Origin: Amycolatopsis methanolica 239
GTDB lineage: Bacteria > Actinomycetota > Actinomycetes > Mycobacteriales > Pseudonocardiaceae
Assembly: GCF_000739085.1 (NCBI RefSeq)
Contig: NZ_CP009110.1
Location: 7,068,001-7,132,000, forward strand
Reading direction: 5' to 3'
DNA: 64,000 bases
The notes beneath the pieces are model-generated. The model worked only from the letters and a program-made list of their open reading frames with translations. It did not search any database and was not told the DNA's origin. Position 1 is the stretch's first letter. Every line of letters begins with the position of its first letter. This document shows positions 41,898 to 49,826 of the stretch, piece after piece. The translations under genes and the position numbers were made by a program.

Positions 41898-42768
41898 TCG
41901 TCCCCTCCAGGTGCGGCTTCGGCTTCTTCGCCGCCCACAGCTCGAATGCCCACCCGCCACCCGACCTCCGCCCCTCATCGAGGCGCTTCGTGCCGCTGTA
42001 ACACCCGTCGCCCGTCTGCCACGACGTGAACGCGACTTTCGCCGGCAGCAGCACGGGCAGCTTGAACCTCACGTCGACCGTGTAGGCGTCCGGCAGCCTG
42101 CCCTCGAACGCGGCGAGGACACGCGCCTTCGTCCACATGCCGTGCGCGATCGCCGACGGGAACCCGAACAGCTTCGCGGTCAGCGGGTGCAGGTGGATCG
42201 GGTTGCGGTCACCGGAGACCTGCGCGTAGCGGCGCCCGATGTCGGCGGGCACGCGCCAGATGGCTTTTGGCGCGGGCGGCGCGAGCTGCTCGCGCTTCCC
42301 GCCGCCCTCGCCGCCGCCGCGCCGCAGGTACGTGCTCACCTCTGTCCAAATCGGACCGTCGGCGGTGGTGTACTCGCTGATCACGTCGAACTGGCGGCCC
42401 TTTTCGTGCGGCCGCAGGTTCTCCGCGCGCACCCGCACCGTGCCGGTGTCGGTCAGCCGCACCGGGCGGCGCTGCGTGATGCGGTTGGCGACGTGCACCA
42501 TGCCCAGCAGCGGGAACGGGAAGTCCGGCTGGGTCATCAGCGCCATCTGCAGCGGGAACGCGAGCATGTGCGGGTAGGTCACCGGCAGCTCGTCGCTCAA
42601 CCGGAACCCGCAGACCTGGTTGTAGGCCGCTACGTGCGCCGGGTCGAACTCGACGCCCGTGCGCACGTACTCGGTGTCCGGCAGGCCGCCGCCACCGCTG
42701 TGCGGCAGCAACGCCTTGGCGTACAACGGCGCCAGCTTCGGCGCCTCGCGGAGTTCCTTGACCGTCAT
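41863..42768 (-). CDS. MaoC-like 3-hydroxyacyl dehydratase (HtdX-like)
   Basis: 301-residue double-hotdog hydratase. The N-half (about 1-150) lacks the catalytic motif and the C-half carries YAQVSGDRNPIHLHPLTAKLFGFPSAIAHGMW, with Asp and His of the hydratase-2 dyad. It should dehydrate 3-hydroxyacyl-CoA/ACP in fatty-acid elongation or degradation, with the neighbouring FabG4-like reductase. The ATG at 42768 overlaps the fabG stop (ATGA), so both are translationally coupled. Homologue of HtdX (Rv0241c). Confidence 0.9.
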   Translation of the reverse strand: MTVKELREAPKLAPLYAKALLPHSGGGGLPDTEYVRTGVEFDPAHVAAYNQVCGFRLSDELPVTYPHMLAFPLQMALMTQPDFPFPLLGMVHVANRITQRRPVRLTDTGTVRVRAENLRPHEKGRQFDVISEYTTADGPIWTEVSTYLRRGGGEGGGKREQLAPPAPKAIWRVPADIGRRYAQVSGDRNPIHLHPLTAKLFGFPSAIAHGMWTKARVLAAFEGRLPDAYTVDVRFKLPVLLPAKVAFTSWQTGDGCYSGTKRLDEGRRSGGGWAFELWAAKKPKPHLEGTITPPDATPNPR

Positions 42769-44114
42769 CACGCCCCCAGCAGAGCCTGGCCGCACACGCG
42801 GACCACGTTGCCGTTCACCGCGGCCGACGCCGGGTTGGCGTACCAGGCGATCGTCTCGGCGACGTCGACCGGCAGCCCGCCCTGGCCGAGGCTGGACAGC
42901 CGCCGCCCGGCCTCGCGGATGAACAGCGGGACCGCCGCGGTCATCTTCGTCTCGATGAACCCGGGCGCGACGGCGTTGATCGTGGCGCCGAACTCGGCGA
43001 GCTTCGGCGCGCCGTCCTGCACCATGCCGATCACGCCGGCCTTGCTGGTGCCGTAGTTGGTCTGGCCCACGTTGCCCGCGATGCCCGCGATCGACGAAAC
43101 GCCGATGATGCGGCCGTTCTCGCGGAGCACCTTCTCGCTCAGCAGCTTGTCGTTGACCGCCAGCTGCGCGGCCAGGTTCACGGTGATCACCGCGTCCCAG
43201 GCCCCCTCGGTGAGGTTGCCGAGCGTCTTGTCGCGCGTGATGCCCGCGTTGTGCACGACGATGTCGACCCCGCCGTGCCGCTCCTTCAGGTAGGCGGCCA
43301 GCTTGTCCGGCGCGTCCGCGGCGGTGATGTCCATCTGCAGTGCGGAACCGCCGACCTTGTTGGCGACCTCGGACAGCTCGCCGCCCTGCGCCGGGATGTC
43401 CAGGCCGACCACGTGCGCGCCGTCGCGGGCGAGCACCTCGGCGATCGCCGCGCCGATGCCCCGGGACGCGCCGGTGACCAGGGCGACCTTGCCGTCGAGC
43501 GGCTTCTCCCAGTTCTCGATCGCGGGCACCGACGGCGTGCCGGTGGCGCCGACGCGGATCACCTGGGCGTCCACGAACGCTGACTTGGCCGACAACACGA
43601 ACCGCAGGGTCGACTCGGCGGCCTCCTCGGCGCCGGGCGCGACGTAGACGAGCTGGGCGGTCGCGCCGCGCTTGAGCTCCTTGCCGACCGAGCGGACGAA
43701 CCCTTCGAGCGCGCGCTGGGCGATCCGCTCCCGGCCGTCGGCCAGCTCGGGCGGGGTACCGAGCACGACGACCCGGCCGCAGTAGCCGATCTTGCGGATC
43801 ACCGGGTGGAAGAACAGGTACACCTCACGCAGCTGCGCCGGGTCGGTGATGCCGGTGGCGTCGAACACCAGGCCGCCGTAGCGCTGGTCACCGCCCGCGG
43901 GCTCGGTCAGCACCGTGATGCCGGCCGCCGCGAGCTGGTTCTGCACGGGCTTTTCGAGCCGTCCACCGGGCGCGGCGCCGAAAAGTGCGGGGCCATCGAG
44001 GGCGGGCTGGCCGGGGCGGTAGCGGCGCAGCACCGGCGGGTTGGGCAGCCCGAGCTTGGGCACCAGGAACTTCCCGATCGGCGTCTTGGTGAACTGCTGA
44101 TACCGGTCGGCCAT
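42768..44114 (-). CDS. fabG4: High-molecular-weight 3-oxoacyl-ACP/CoA reductase (FabG4-like)
   Basis: 448-residue reductase. Residues 1-205 form the extra N-terminal flavodoxin-like domain of FabG4 proteins, and 210-448 a short-chain dehydrogenase with GASRGIG and the active site [23 protein letters not shown] (Ser, Tyr, Lys). NADH-dependent reduction of long-chain 3-oxoacyl-CoA is known for mycobacterial FabG4. GGAGG lies 6 nt before ATG 44114. It is divergent from the thiolase gene with a shared operator. Confidence 0.92.
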   Translation of the reverse strand: MADRYQQFTKTPIGKFLVPKLGLPNPPVLRRYRPGQPALDGPALFGAAPGGRLEKPVQNQLAAAGITVLTEPAGGDQRYGGLVFDATGITDPAQLREVYLFFHPVIRKIGYCGRVVVLGTPPELADGRERIAQRALEGFVRSVGKELKRGATAQLVYVAPGAEEAAESTLRFVLSAKSAFVDAQVIRVGATGTPSVPAIENWEKPLDGKVALVTGASRGIGAAIAEVLARDGAHVVGLDIPAQGGELSEVANKVGGSALQMDITAADAPDKLAAYLKERHGGVDIVVHNAGITRDKTLGNLTEGAWDAVITVNLAAQLAVNDKLLSEKVLRENGRIIGVSSIAGIAGNVGQTNYGTSKAGVIGMVQDGAPKLAEFGATINAVAPGFIETKMTAAVPLFIREAGRRLSSLGQGGLPVDVAETIAWYANPASAAVNGNVVRVCGQALLGA

Positions 44115-44136
44115 GACGTGCCTCCTTACCGAGCTT

Positions 44137-44154
44137 ACCTACTCGTGAGTAGGT
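44137..44154. promoter_or_regulatory. Perfect 18-bp palindrome ACCTACTC-GT-GAGTAGGT
   Basis: Exact 8-bp arms with a 2-nt spacer in the 82-bp region between divergent fabG4 and fadA2. The half-site TAC...GTA form is usual for TetR proteins; the TetR encoded 2.5 kb away is the likely binder. A TACACT -10-like box follows at 44155. Confidence 0.75.
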
Positions 44155-44196
44155 TACACTGTCATTCGAGGCTCACCACCGCAGTGGGAGGAATTG

Positions 44197-45468
44197 ATGG
44201 ACGTTCGTCGCGTCGCCATCGTCGGCGGCAACCGCATCCCGTTCGCGCGGTCGAACGGCCGCTACGCCAACGCGTCCAACCAGGACATGCTCACCGCCGC
44301 ACTGGACGGCCTGGTGAGCCGCTTCGCGCTGCAGGGCGAGCGCATCGGTGAGGTCGCCGCGGGCGCCGTGCTCAAGCACGCGCGTGACTTCAACCTGGCC
44401 CGGGAGAGCGTGCTGGGCAGCAAGCTCTCGCCGGAGACCCCGGCCGCGGACGTCCAGATGGCGTGCGGCACCGGGCTGCAGGCGATCGTCAACGTCGCGA
44501 ACAAGATCGCGCTCGGCCAGATCGACTCGGCGATCGCCGGCGGCGTGGACACCACCTCGGACGCCCCGCTCGCGGTGAACGACGACCTGCGCCGCATCCT
44601 GGTGCAGCTCAACTCCGCGAAGACGGTGGGCCAGCGGCTCAGGCTGCTGACCAAGCTGCGGCCCGGCCAGATCGTGCCGGAGATCCCGCGCAACGCCGAG
44701 CCGCGTACCGGGCTGTCGATGGGCGAGCACGCGTCGCTGACGGCCAAGGAGTGGGAGATCTCGCGCGAGGAGCAGGACGTCCTCGCCGCGACCAGCCACC
44801 AGCGCCTCGCCGCGGCCTACGAGCGCGGGTTCTTCGACGACCTGGTGACGCCCTACCTCGGGCTGTCCCGCGACCAGAACCTGCGGCCGGACTCGACCGC
44901 GGAGAAGCTGGCCAAGCTCAAGCCGGTGTTCGGCGGCCCCGACGGGACGATGACCGCGGGCAACTCGACCCCACTGACCGACGGCGCGTCGACCGTCCTG
45001 CTGGCCACCGAGGAGTGGGCCGCCGCGCGGAAGCTGCCGGTCCTGGCGTACCTGACGTTCTCGGAAACCGCGGCGGTGGACTACGTGCACGGCGGCGAGG
45101 GCCTGCTGATGGCCCCGGCGTACGCGGTGCCGCGGATGCTGGCGAAGGCCGGCCTGACGCTGCAGGACTTCGACTTCTACGAGATCCACGAGGCGTTCGC
45201 CTCCCAGGTGCTCGCGACGTTGAAGGCGTGGGAGAGCCCGGCGTTCGCCAAGGAGAAGCTCGGGCTGGACGCGCCGCTCGGGCCGATCGACCGGTCGAAG
45301 CTGAACGTGAACGGCTCGTCGCTGGCGGCGGGCCACCCCTTCGCGGCCACGGGCGGCCGCATCGTGGCGACGCTGGCGAAGCTGCTGCACGAGAAGGGCT
45401 CCGGGCGGGGCCTGATCTCGATCTGCGCCGCGGGCGGCCAGGGCATCACGGCGATCCTGGAGAAGTGA
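44197..45468 (+). CDS. fadA2: Acetyl-CoA acetyltransferase / 3-ketoacyl-CoA thiolase (FadA2-like)
   Basis: 423-residue thiolase. Nucleophile Cys is in VQMACGTGLQA, the His in NVNGSSLAAGHPFAATGG and the second Cys in SICAAGGQG. It cleaves 3-ketoacyl-CoA in beta-oxidation or condenses acetyl units. ATG 44197 is 5 nt after GGGAGG; a TTG just upstream is less likely. The divergent pair with fabG4 resembles Rv0242c-Rv0243. The gene is followed by a perfect 15-bp terminator. Confidence 0.93.
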   Translation: MDVRRVAIVGGNRIPFARSNGRYANASNQDMLTAALDGLVSRFALQGERIGEVAAGAVLKHARDFNLARESVLGSKLSPETPAADVQMACGTGLQAIVNVANKIALGQIDSAIAGGVDTTSDAPLAVNDDLRRILVQLNSAKTVGQRLRLLTKLRPGQIVPEIPRNAEPRTGLSMGEHASLTAKEWEISREEQDVLAATSHQRLAAAYERGFFDDLVTPYLGLSRDQNLRPDSTAEKLAKLKPVFGGPDGTMTAGNSTPLTDGASTVLLATEEWAAARKLPVLAYLTFSETAAVDYVHGGEGLLMAPAYAVPRMLAKAGLTLQDFDFYEIHEAFASQVLATLKAWESPAFAKEKLGLDAPLGPIDRSKLNVNGSSLAAGHPFAATGGRIVATLAKLLHEKGSGRGLISICAAGGQGITAILEK

Positions 45469-45471
45469 CCG

Positions 45472-45504
45472 CGAAGGGCCACCCACGGCGTGGGTGGCCC
45501 TTCG
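45472..45504. terminator. Perfect 15-bp hairpin between fadA2 and doxX
   Basis: Arms 45472-45486 and 45490-45504 are exact complements with a 3-nt loop. It begins 4 nt after the fadA2 stop and ends 4 nt before the convergent DoxX stop, serving both genes. Confidence 0.87.
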
Positions 45505-45507
45505 TCG

Positions 45508-46065
45508 TCACACCGGCAGGACGTCGCGGGCGGACGCGGCGGTCGACTGGATCTGCTTCGACGCCTTGTGCGCCTGCTTGCTCGCCTTCTCGGTCGCCTT
45601 TTGGGCCTGCTTGCTCGCCTTTTCGGCGGCGCGGCGGGCGCGCCAGCCCAGCGACGGCTTGCCCTCGGTGTCGGCGGCCGCGATCAGCAGGCCACCGGCC
45701 AGGCCGGCGTTCTTGAGCAGGTGGATCAGCTGTTCCTGCTTCTGCTGCGGGTCCTTGGCCTCCCAGAACGGGTGACCGGCGACGGTCGTCGGCACCAGGC
45801 TGCCGACCAGCGCCAGCGCGGACAGCCGCGGGAACTTGCCGAACGCGAACAGGGTGCCGGCCGCGATCTTCACCCCCGCGTCGATCTTGACCAGGCTCAC
45901 CGGGTCGGTCGGGAGCGCGTCGGGCAGCTTGTCCTGCTGCTCGCCGACCTTGTCGAGCACGGGCTTGGCCGCCTCGGCGTGCCCCTCGGCCTGCCTCAGG
46001 GCGTTGATGCCGCCGTAGATGAAGATGCTCGCCAGCATGGGGCGGGCCAGTCGACGCAAGATCAC
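45508..46065 (-). CDS. DoxX-family membrane protein
   Basis: 185-residue protein with four hydrophobic helices in the first 140 residues (MLASIFIYGGINALR, then VKIAAGTLFAFGKFPRLSALALVGSLVP and HLLKNAGLAGGLLIAA) in the DoxX pattern. It has a 45-residue Ala/Lys/Gln-rich tail with AEKASKQAQKATEKASKQAHKASKQ, predicted to be a charged helix or coiled coil. Some DoxX proteins act in thiosulfate or redox reactions at the membrane (the mycobacterial one joins SodA and SseA). GTG 46065, with AAGG upstream, is preferred; ATG 46092 is possible. Confidence 0.85.
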   Translation of the reverse strand: MILRRLARPMLASIFIYGGINALRQAEGHAEAAKPVLDKVGEQQDKLPDALPTDPVSLVKIDAGVKIAAGTLFAFGKFPRLSALALVGSLVPTTVAGHPFWEAKDPQQKQEQLIHLLKNAGLAGGLLIAAADTEGKPSLGWRARRAAEKASKQAQKATEKASKQAHKASKQIQSTAASARDVLPV

Positions 46066-46140
46066 GATCCTCGCCTTCCTCGGATGCGACATGTCACGTC
46101 GAGGATCTACCCATTCCCGCGTCTGTTCATCCCTAACGTT

Positions 46141-46160
46141 TTCTAGTTCGCCAGCTAGAT
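46141..46160. promoter_or_regulatory. TCTAG dyad, copy 1 (TTCTAGT-N6-GCTAGAT)
   Basis: A 20-bp element with inverted TCTAG/CTAGA and 8 nt between, in the region between doxX and the AAA ATPase gene. The same framework recurs at 47498-47517, only the central six bases differ. CTAG is a rare tetranucleotide in such genomes, and another CTAG lies at 46221. Confidence 0.5.
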
Positions 46161-46245
46161 AGCCCTATAACCGGGTAGCGACACGCCGGTAGCGGAATCT
46201 CCCCAAATATCGGGATCGCGCTAGACGCGCCGATACGTTGGCAGA

Positions 46246-47442
46246 GTGGACCCGATCCGCAACCCGTTCGCGCCAGGCGCGGGACAGCGGCCGCCGGAGC
46301 TGGCGGGCCGTGAACGCGAGCTGACCGCGTTCGAGGTGGTGCTGCAGCGGGTCGCCCGTGGCCGCCCGGAACGCAGTCTCGTGCTCACCGGGCTGCGGGG
46401 CGTCGGCAAGACCGTGCTGCTCGGCGAGCTGCGGTCGATGGCCGTGAAGCACAAGTGGGGCGCGGGCAAGATCGAGGCGCGTCCGGACGCGGAGCTGCGG
46501 CGGCCGCTGTCGGCGGCGCTGCACCGAGCGATCCGCGACCTGGCGGTGCGGCACCGGGCGCCGGACCGGGTCGAAGAGGTCCTCGGCGTGCTGAAGGCGT
46601 TCGCGCTGCGGTCGAGCAAGGCGGACGCGAAGCCGCGGGACCGGTGGCAGCCTGGCATCGACGTGCCGGCCGCGCAGGGCCGTGCCGATTCCGGGGACAT
46701 CGAGATCGACCTGGTCGAGCTGTTCACCGACGTGGCCGAGCTGGCCGCCGACGTCGGCACCGGCGTGGCGCTGCTGATCGACGAGATCCAGGACCTGCAG
46801 GCGGACGACGTGTCGGCGCTGTGCGCGGCCTGCCACGAGCTGTCCCAGTCGGGCGCGCCGCTGGTGGTGGTCGGGGCGGGGCTGCCGCACGTGCCCGCGG
46901 TCTTGTCGGCGTCGAAGTCCTACTCGGAGCGGCTGTTCCGGTACGTGCGCATCGACCGGCTGAACCGGGAAGAGGCCGACCGGGCCGTGCTGGCGCCGAT
47001 CGAGCGGGAGGACGCCGGCATCGAGCCCGAGGCGCTCGACGCGTTGTTCGACGCCTCCGGCGGCTACCCGTACTTCATCCAGGCCTACGCGAAAGCGGCC
47101 TGGGACGCGGCGCCGGACGACCCGATCACCGTGCAGGACGTCCAGGTCGCCGCACCGGAGGCCGAGCAGGAACTGGCGGTCGGCTTCTTCGGCTCCCGCT
47201 ACGAACGCGCGACGCCGGCGGAGCGCGAGTACCTGCGGGCGATGGCGGAGCTGACCCAGGGCCGGGACGAGAGCGCCGGCACCTCCGACGTGGCCGTCTA
47301 CCTGGGCCGCAAGCCCTCGTCACTGTCCCCGGCGCGGGACTCGCTGATGAAGAAGGGGCTGGTGTACTCCGCCGAACGCGGGCACATTGCCTTCACCGTG
47401 CCACACTTCGGGCACTACCTGCTCAGCCGCGCCGTCGACTGA
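46246..47442 (+). CDS. AAA+ ATPase (STAND/archaeal-type ORC-like fold)
   Basis: 398-residue ATPase. Walker A GLRGVGKT is at 49-56 and Walker B ALLIDEIQDL at about 175-184; a sensor-type VVGAGLPHVP follows, then YVRIDRLNREEAD and a C-terminal winged-helix-like region (LGRKPSSLSPARDSLMKKGLV). This layout is usual for KAP/ORC-like proteins annotated as ATP-binding proteins in actinobacteria. The role is unknown; a regulatory or DNA-related function is suspected. TACGTT lies 6 nt before GTG 46246, so the message is leaderless. TCTAG dyads flank the gene on both sides. Confidence 0.82.
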   Translation: MDPIRNPFAPGAGQRPPELAGRERELTAFEVVLQRVARGRPERSLVLTGLRGVGKTVLLGELRSMAVKHKWGAGKIEARPDAELRRPLSAALHRAIRDLAVRHRAPDRVEEVLGVLKAFALRSSKADAKPRDRWQPGIDVPAAQGRADSGDIEIDLVELFTDVAELAADVGTGVALLIDEIQDLQADDVSALCAACHELSQSGAPLVVVGAGLPHVPAVLSASKSYSERLFRYVRIDRLNREEADRAVLAPIEREDAGIEPEALDALFDASGGYPYFIQAYAKAAWDAAPDDPITVQDVQVAAPEAEQELAVGFFGSRYERATPAEREYLRAMAELTQGRDESAGTSDVAVYLGRKPSSLSPARDSLMKKGLVYSAERGHIAFTVPHFGHYLLSRAVD

Positions 47443-47497
47443 AGCCGATCTTTTTCGCCGCTCGGGTGGGCAACCGCATCTGGCAGTCTCTACCGCT

Positions 47498-47517
47498 TTC
47501 TAGTGATCAAGCTAGAT
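47498..47517. promoter_or_regulatory. TCTAG dyad, copy 2 (TTCTAGT-N6-GCTAGAT)
   Basis: Second copy, 56 bp after the ATPase stop and about 145 bp before the 49-residue gene. CTAG recurs again at 47563 and 47571. Spacing between the two CTAGs is 12 nt in both copies of the dyad. Confidence 0.5.
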
Positions 47518-47660
47518 TTAGCGATCTTCCGCAAGATCGCACCGTTTCCGATGATTCGTAGGCTAGTGCGCTAGCTCACCGGATAATCGTTGGCGACCTT
47601 GTGAAAAAAGGTGCATACTGGAAGCACAGCCACCGAGATGCATGAGGGATGCGAACACCG

Positions 47661-47810
47661 ATGAGCAACATCGCCGCCAAGCTCCGAGCTCGTCGCGCCG
47701 AGGCGCGCACCCGCCGGGCGCTGAGCCGCGCGATCGACACCGCCGGCTCCGTGACGGTCCGCCAGGAGCTGATCGCCATCGCCCAGGCGCGTCAGTCCAA
47801 CTTGCGCTGA
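47661..47810 (+). CDS. 49-residue basic protein, unknown function
   Basis: ATG 47661 opens a 50-codon gene with product MSNIAAKLRARRAEARTRR and a C-terminal half RQELIAIAQARQSNLR. It is Arg/Ala-rich and helical, soluble, and could bind nucleic acid. I recall similar small proteins in Pseudonocardiaceae but cannot name a family. It has a terminator after it and about 220 bp of AT-richer upstream DNA with the TCTAG dyad, which supports an independent transcription unit. Confidence 0.6.
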   Translation: MSNIAAKLRARRAEARTRRALSRAIDTAGSVTVRQELIAIAQARQSNLR

Positions 47811-47878
47811 AGCGTGAGCTAGGCCACAAATAGATCAGGTTGTAACGCCACCAGGGGAAGTGGCGATACCCCAGATGA

Positions 47879-47921
47879 CCCCGTGATGCTGGCGGACCCC
47901 CGACCTGGCAGCATCACGGGG
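47879..47921 (+). terminator. Terminator of the 49-residue gene
   Basis: 13-bp perfect stem (47879-47891 with 47909-47921), 17-nt loop, followed by TTTCC. It lies 69 bp after the stop. Confidence 0.78.
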
Positions 47922-47984
47922 TTTCCAATTCCCGGGTTCCCACCTCGATAAACCACTTGCGGCCCACCTCCACCCGAGTACTGT

Positions 47985-47997
47985 TTGACTCAGTCAA
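47985..47997. promoter_or_regulatory. TTGACT-C-AGTCAA palindrome before the MarR-GNAT gene
   Basis: Perfect 6-bp arms with one central base, 20 bp before the start; a MarR-type operator is expected for the product's own N-terminal domain. The first arm is also a good -35 hexamer. Confidence 0.55.
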
Positions 47998-48017
47998 CGA
48001 GTTTCTTGAGGTGGTCA

Positions 48018-48947
48018 ATGAACAGCCTGCCACTGCTCGACCGCATCACCCAGGTCCGCGCGTTCAACCGGCTCTACACCGGCCTCATCGGGGTCCTCGA
48101 AGAAGGCCTCGTCGGCAGCGACTACTCCCTCGGCGAGGCCCGCGTGCTCTACGAGCTCGCCCAGGAGGGCGTCACCGAGGTCGCCGAGCTGCGGCGCCGC
48201 CTCGACCTGGACGCCGGGTACGCCAGCCGCCTGCTCGGCCGGCTGGAAAGCCGCGGCCTGCTGGTCCGCGAGCGCCACGAGACCGACGGCCGCCGTCAGC
48301 TCGTCCGGCTCACCGAGGCCGGCCGCGCCGAGCAGCAGGTCCTCGAGGACCGCACCGTCGAACAGATCGGCCAGCTCCTCAGCCGCCTCACCGACGACGA
48401 CCAGCACCGCCTGGTCACGTCCATGCGCACCATCCGCCACCTCGTCGGCGAACGCGAACCCGCCCCGGCGCTCGTGCTGCGCCCGCCCCGGCCCGGCGAC
48501 TTCGGCTGGGTCGTGCAGCGCAACGGCGCGATCTACGCGCAGGAGTACGGCTGGGACGCCACCTACGAGGCGCTCGTCGCCCGGATCATCGCCGACTACG
48601 TGGACCACCACGACCCGGCCCGCGAGGCCGGGTGGATCGCCGAGCTGGGCGGGGAACGCGTCGGCTGCGTGTTCTGCGTCCGCGGACCTGACGACAAGAC
48701 CGCGAAACTGCGCCTGCTGCTCGTCGAACCGCACGCCCGCGGGCACGGCGTCGGCAAGCGCCTCGTGGACGAGTGCCTGGCCTTCGCGCGGGCACACGGC
48801 TACACCGCGATGGAACTGTGGACCAACAGCGTCCTGGTCGCCGCGCGGCACATCTACCGGCGGGCGGGGTTCGAACTCGTCGACTCGCAACCCCACCACA
48901 GCTTCGGTCACGACCTCGTCGGCGAGACCTGGCGGCGGGAGTTGTGA
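48018..48947 (+). CDS. MarR-type helix-turn-helix fused to GNAT acetyltransferase
   Basis: 309-residue two-domain protein. Residues 1-145 are a MarR winged helix (SLGEARVLYELAQEGVTEVAELRRRLDLDAGYASRLLGRLESRGLL) and 155-309 a GNAT domain (LRLLLVEPHARGHGVGKRLVDECLAFARAHGY is the acetyl-CoA site). The fusion is a known actinobacterial architecture annotated as HTH domain-containing GNAT acetyltransferase; substrates are unknown. ATG 48018 follows GAGGTGG. The palindrome upstream points to autoregulation. Confidence 0.9.
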   Translation: MNSLPLLDRITQVRAFNRLYTGLIGVLEEGLVGSDYSLGEARVLYELAQEGVTEVAELRRRLDLDAGYASRLLGRLESRGLLVRERHETDGRRQLVRLTEAGRAEQQVLEDRTVEQIGQLLSRLTDDDQHRLVTSMRTIRHLVGEREPAPALVLRPPRPGDFGWVVQRNGAIYAQEYGWDATYEALVARIIADYVDHHDPAREAGWIAELGGERVGCVFCVRGPDDKTAKLRLLLVEPHARGHGVGKRLVDECLAFARAHGYTAMELWTNSVLVAARHIYRRAGFELVDSQPHHSFGHDLVGETWRREL

Positions 48948-48951
48948 CCAC

Positions 48952-49260
48952 GTGTTCGTCGTCTACTGCGAAACCTGCGACACCCGGACCCTGATGGGCA
49001 TCGACGAGGTGGAGTGGGTGCACAACCTGACGCCCGGCGTCATCTCAGTGACCACCGCGTGCCCGCGCGGGCACCCGACCGTCGTCCTCACCGGCGACAA
49101 GTTCCGCCCGAAGGCCGACCCGCGCATCCCGGACCGCATCCCGCCGCTGTGGGTGCGCGCCTACCGGCACCCGGCGAAGTGGTGGGCCCGGCTGCTCGGC
49201 CGCCTGCTCCGCAAATACGAGATCCAGCGCGACCTGCACGAATCGCTCTACCGCTTCTGA
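48952..49260 (+). CDS. Small Cys-pair (zinc-ribbon-like) protein
   Basis: 102-residue protein that starts FVVYCETCDTRTLMG and later has CPRGHPTVVLTG: two Cys plus Cys-His form a candidate zinc knuckle. The C-terminal half is rich in Arg, Trp and Lys (HPAKWWARLLGRLLRKYEIQ). GTG 48952 lies 5 nt after the GNAT stop, so the two are co-transcribed. No family is recognised. The last 13 bp overlap the end of the convergent AhpD-like gene. Confidence 0.72.
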   Translation: MFVVYCETCDTRTLMGIDEVEWVHNLTPGVISVTTACPRGHPTVVLTGDKFRPKADPRIPDRIPPLWVRAYRHPAKWWARLLGRLLRKYEIQRDLHESLYRF

Positions 49261-49817
49261 TCGCGGCCCATCGCGTAGAACTCGGGGTTCGGCCGCAGCG
49301 CGGTCAGGTGCGCCAGCCGGTTGGACATCGCGAACAACGCGGTGATCGCGCCGACGTCCCAGATCTCGTCCTCGGTCAGCCCCGCCTTGCGGGCGGCCTC
49401 GATCTCGGCCTCCCCGAAAAGTTCGGGCTTGCGGGCCAGCGCGAGCGCCAGGTCGACGATCGCGCGGCCCCGCTCGTCCAGCTCGACCTGCCACGGGTTG
49501 GTGGCGACCCGGTCGGCCAGCTGCGGGTCCTTCGCGCGGATCCGCAGGATCGCGCCGTGGGCGACCACGCAGTACGTGCAGTGGTTCGCCCCCGACGTCG
49601 CCACCACGACCAGCTCCCGTTCGGCCTTGCTCAGGCCGTCGGAGCGTTCCATGAGCGCGTCGTGGTAGTCGAGGAAGGCGCGCAGTTCAGCCGGCCGGTG
49701 CCCCAGCGCCCGGAAGACGTTCGGCACGAACCCCGACTTCTCCGCGATCACGCCGATGCGCTCCCGCAGGTCCTCGGGCAGGTCTTCCAGCTCCGTGACA
49801 CCGAACCGGCTGTCCAC
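49248..49817 (-). CDS. Carboxymuconolactone decarboxylase/AhpD-like peroxidase-related protein
   Basis: 189-residue all-helical protein. The active motif is CTYCVVAH with Cys80, Cys83 and His87, preceded by VVVATSGANH, as in AhpD-type peroxidase-related enzymes. The Cys pair may reduce peroxides. GTG 49817 follows AGGAGG; it starts 10 nt after the symporter stop, so the DUF3311-symporter-AhpD genes form an operon. A redox role in metabolism of the imported acid is inference. Confidence 0.88.
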   Translation of the reverse strand: MDSRFGVTELEDLPEDLRERIGVIAEKSGFVPNVFRALGHRPAELRAFLDYHDALMERSDGLSKAERELVVVATSGANHCTYCVVAHGAILRIRAKDPQLADRVATNPWQVELDERGRAIVDLALALARKPELFGEAEIEAARKAGLTEDEIWDVGAITALFAMSNRLAHLTALRPNPEFYAMGRDQKR

Positions 49818-49826
49818 GTCTTCCTC

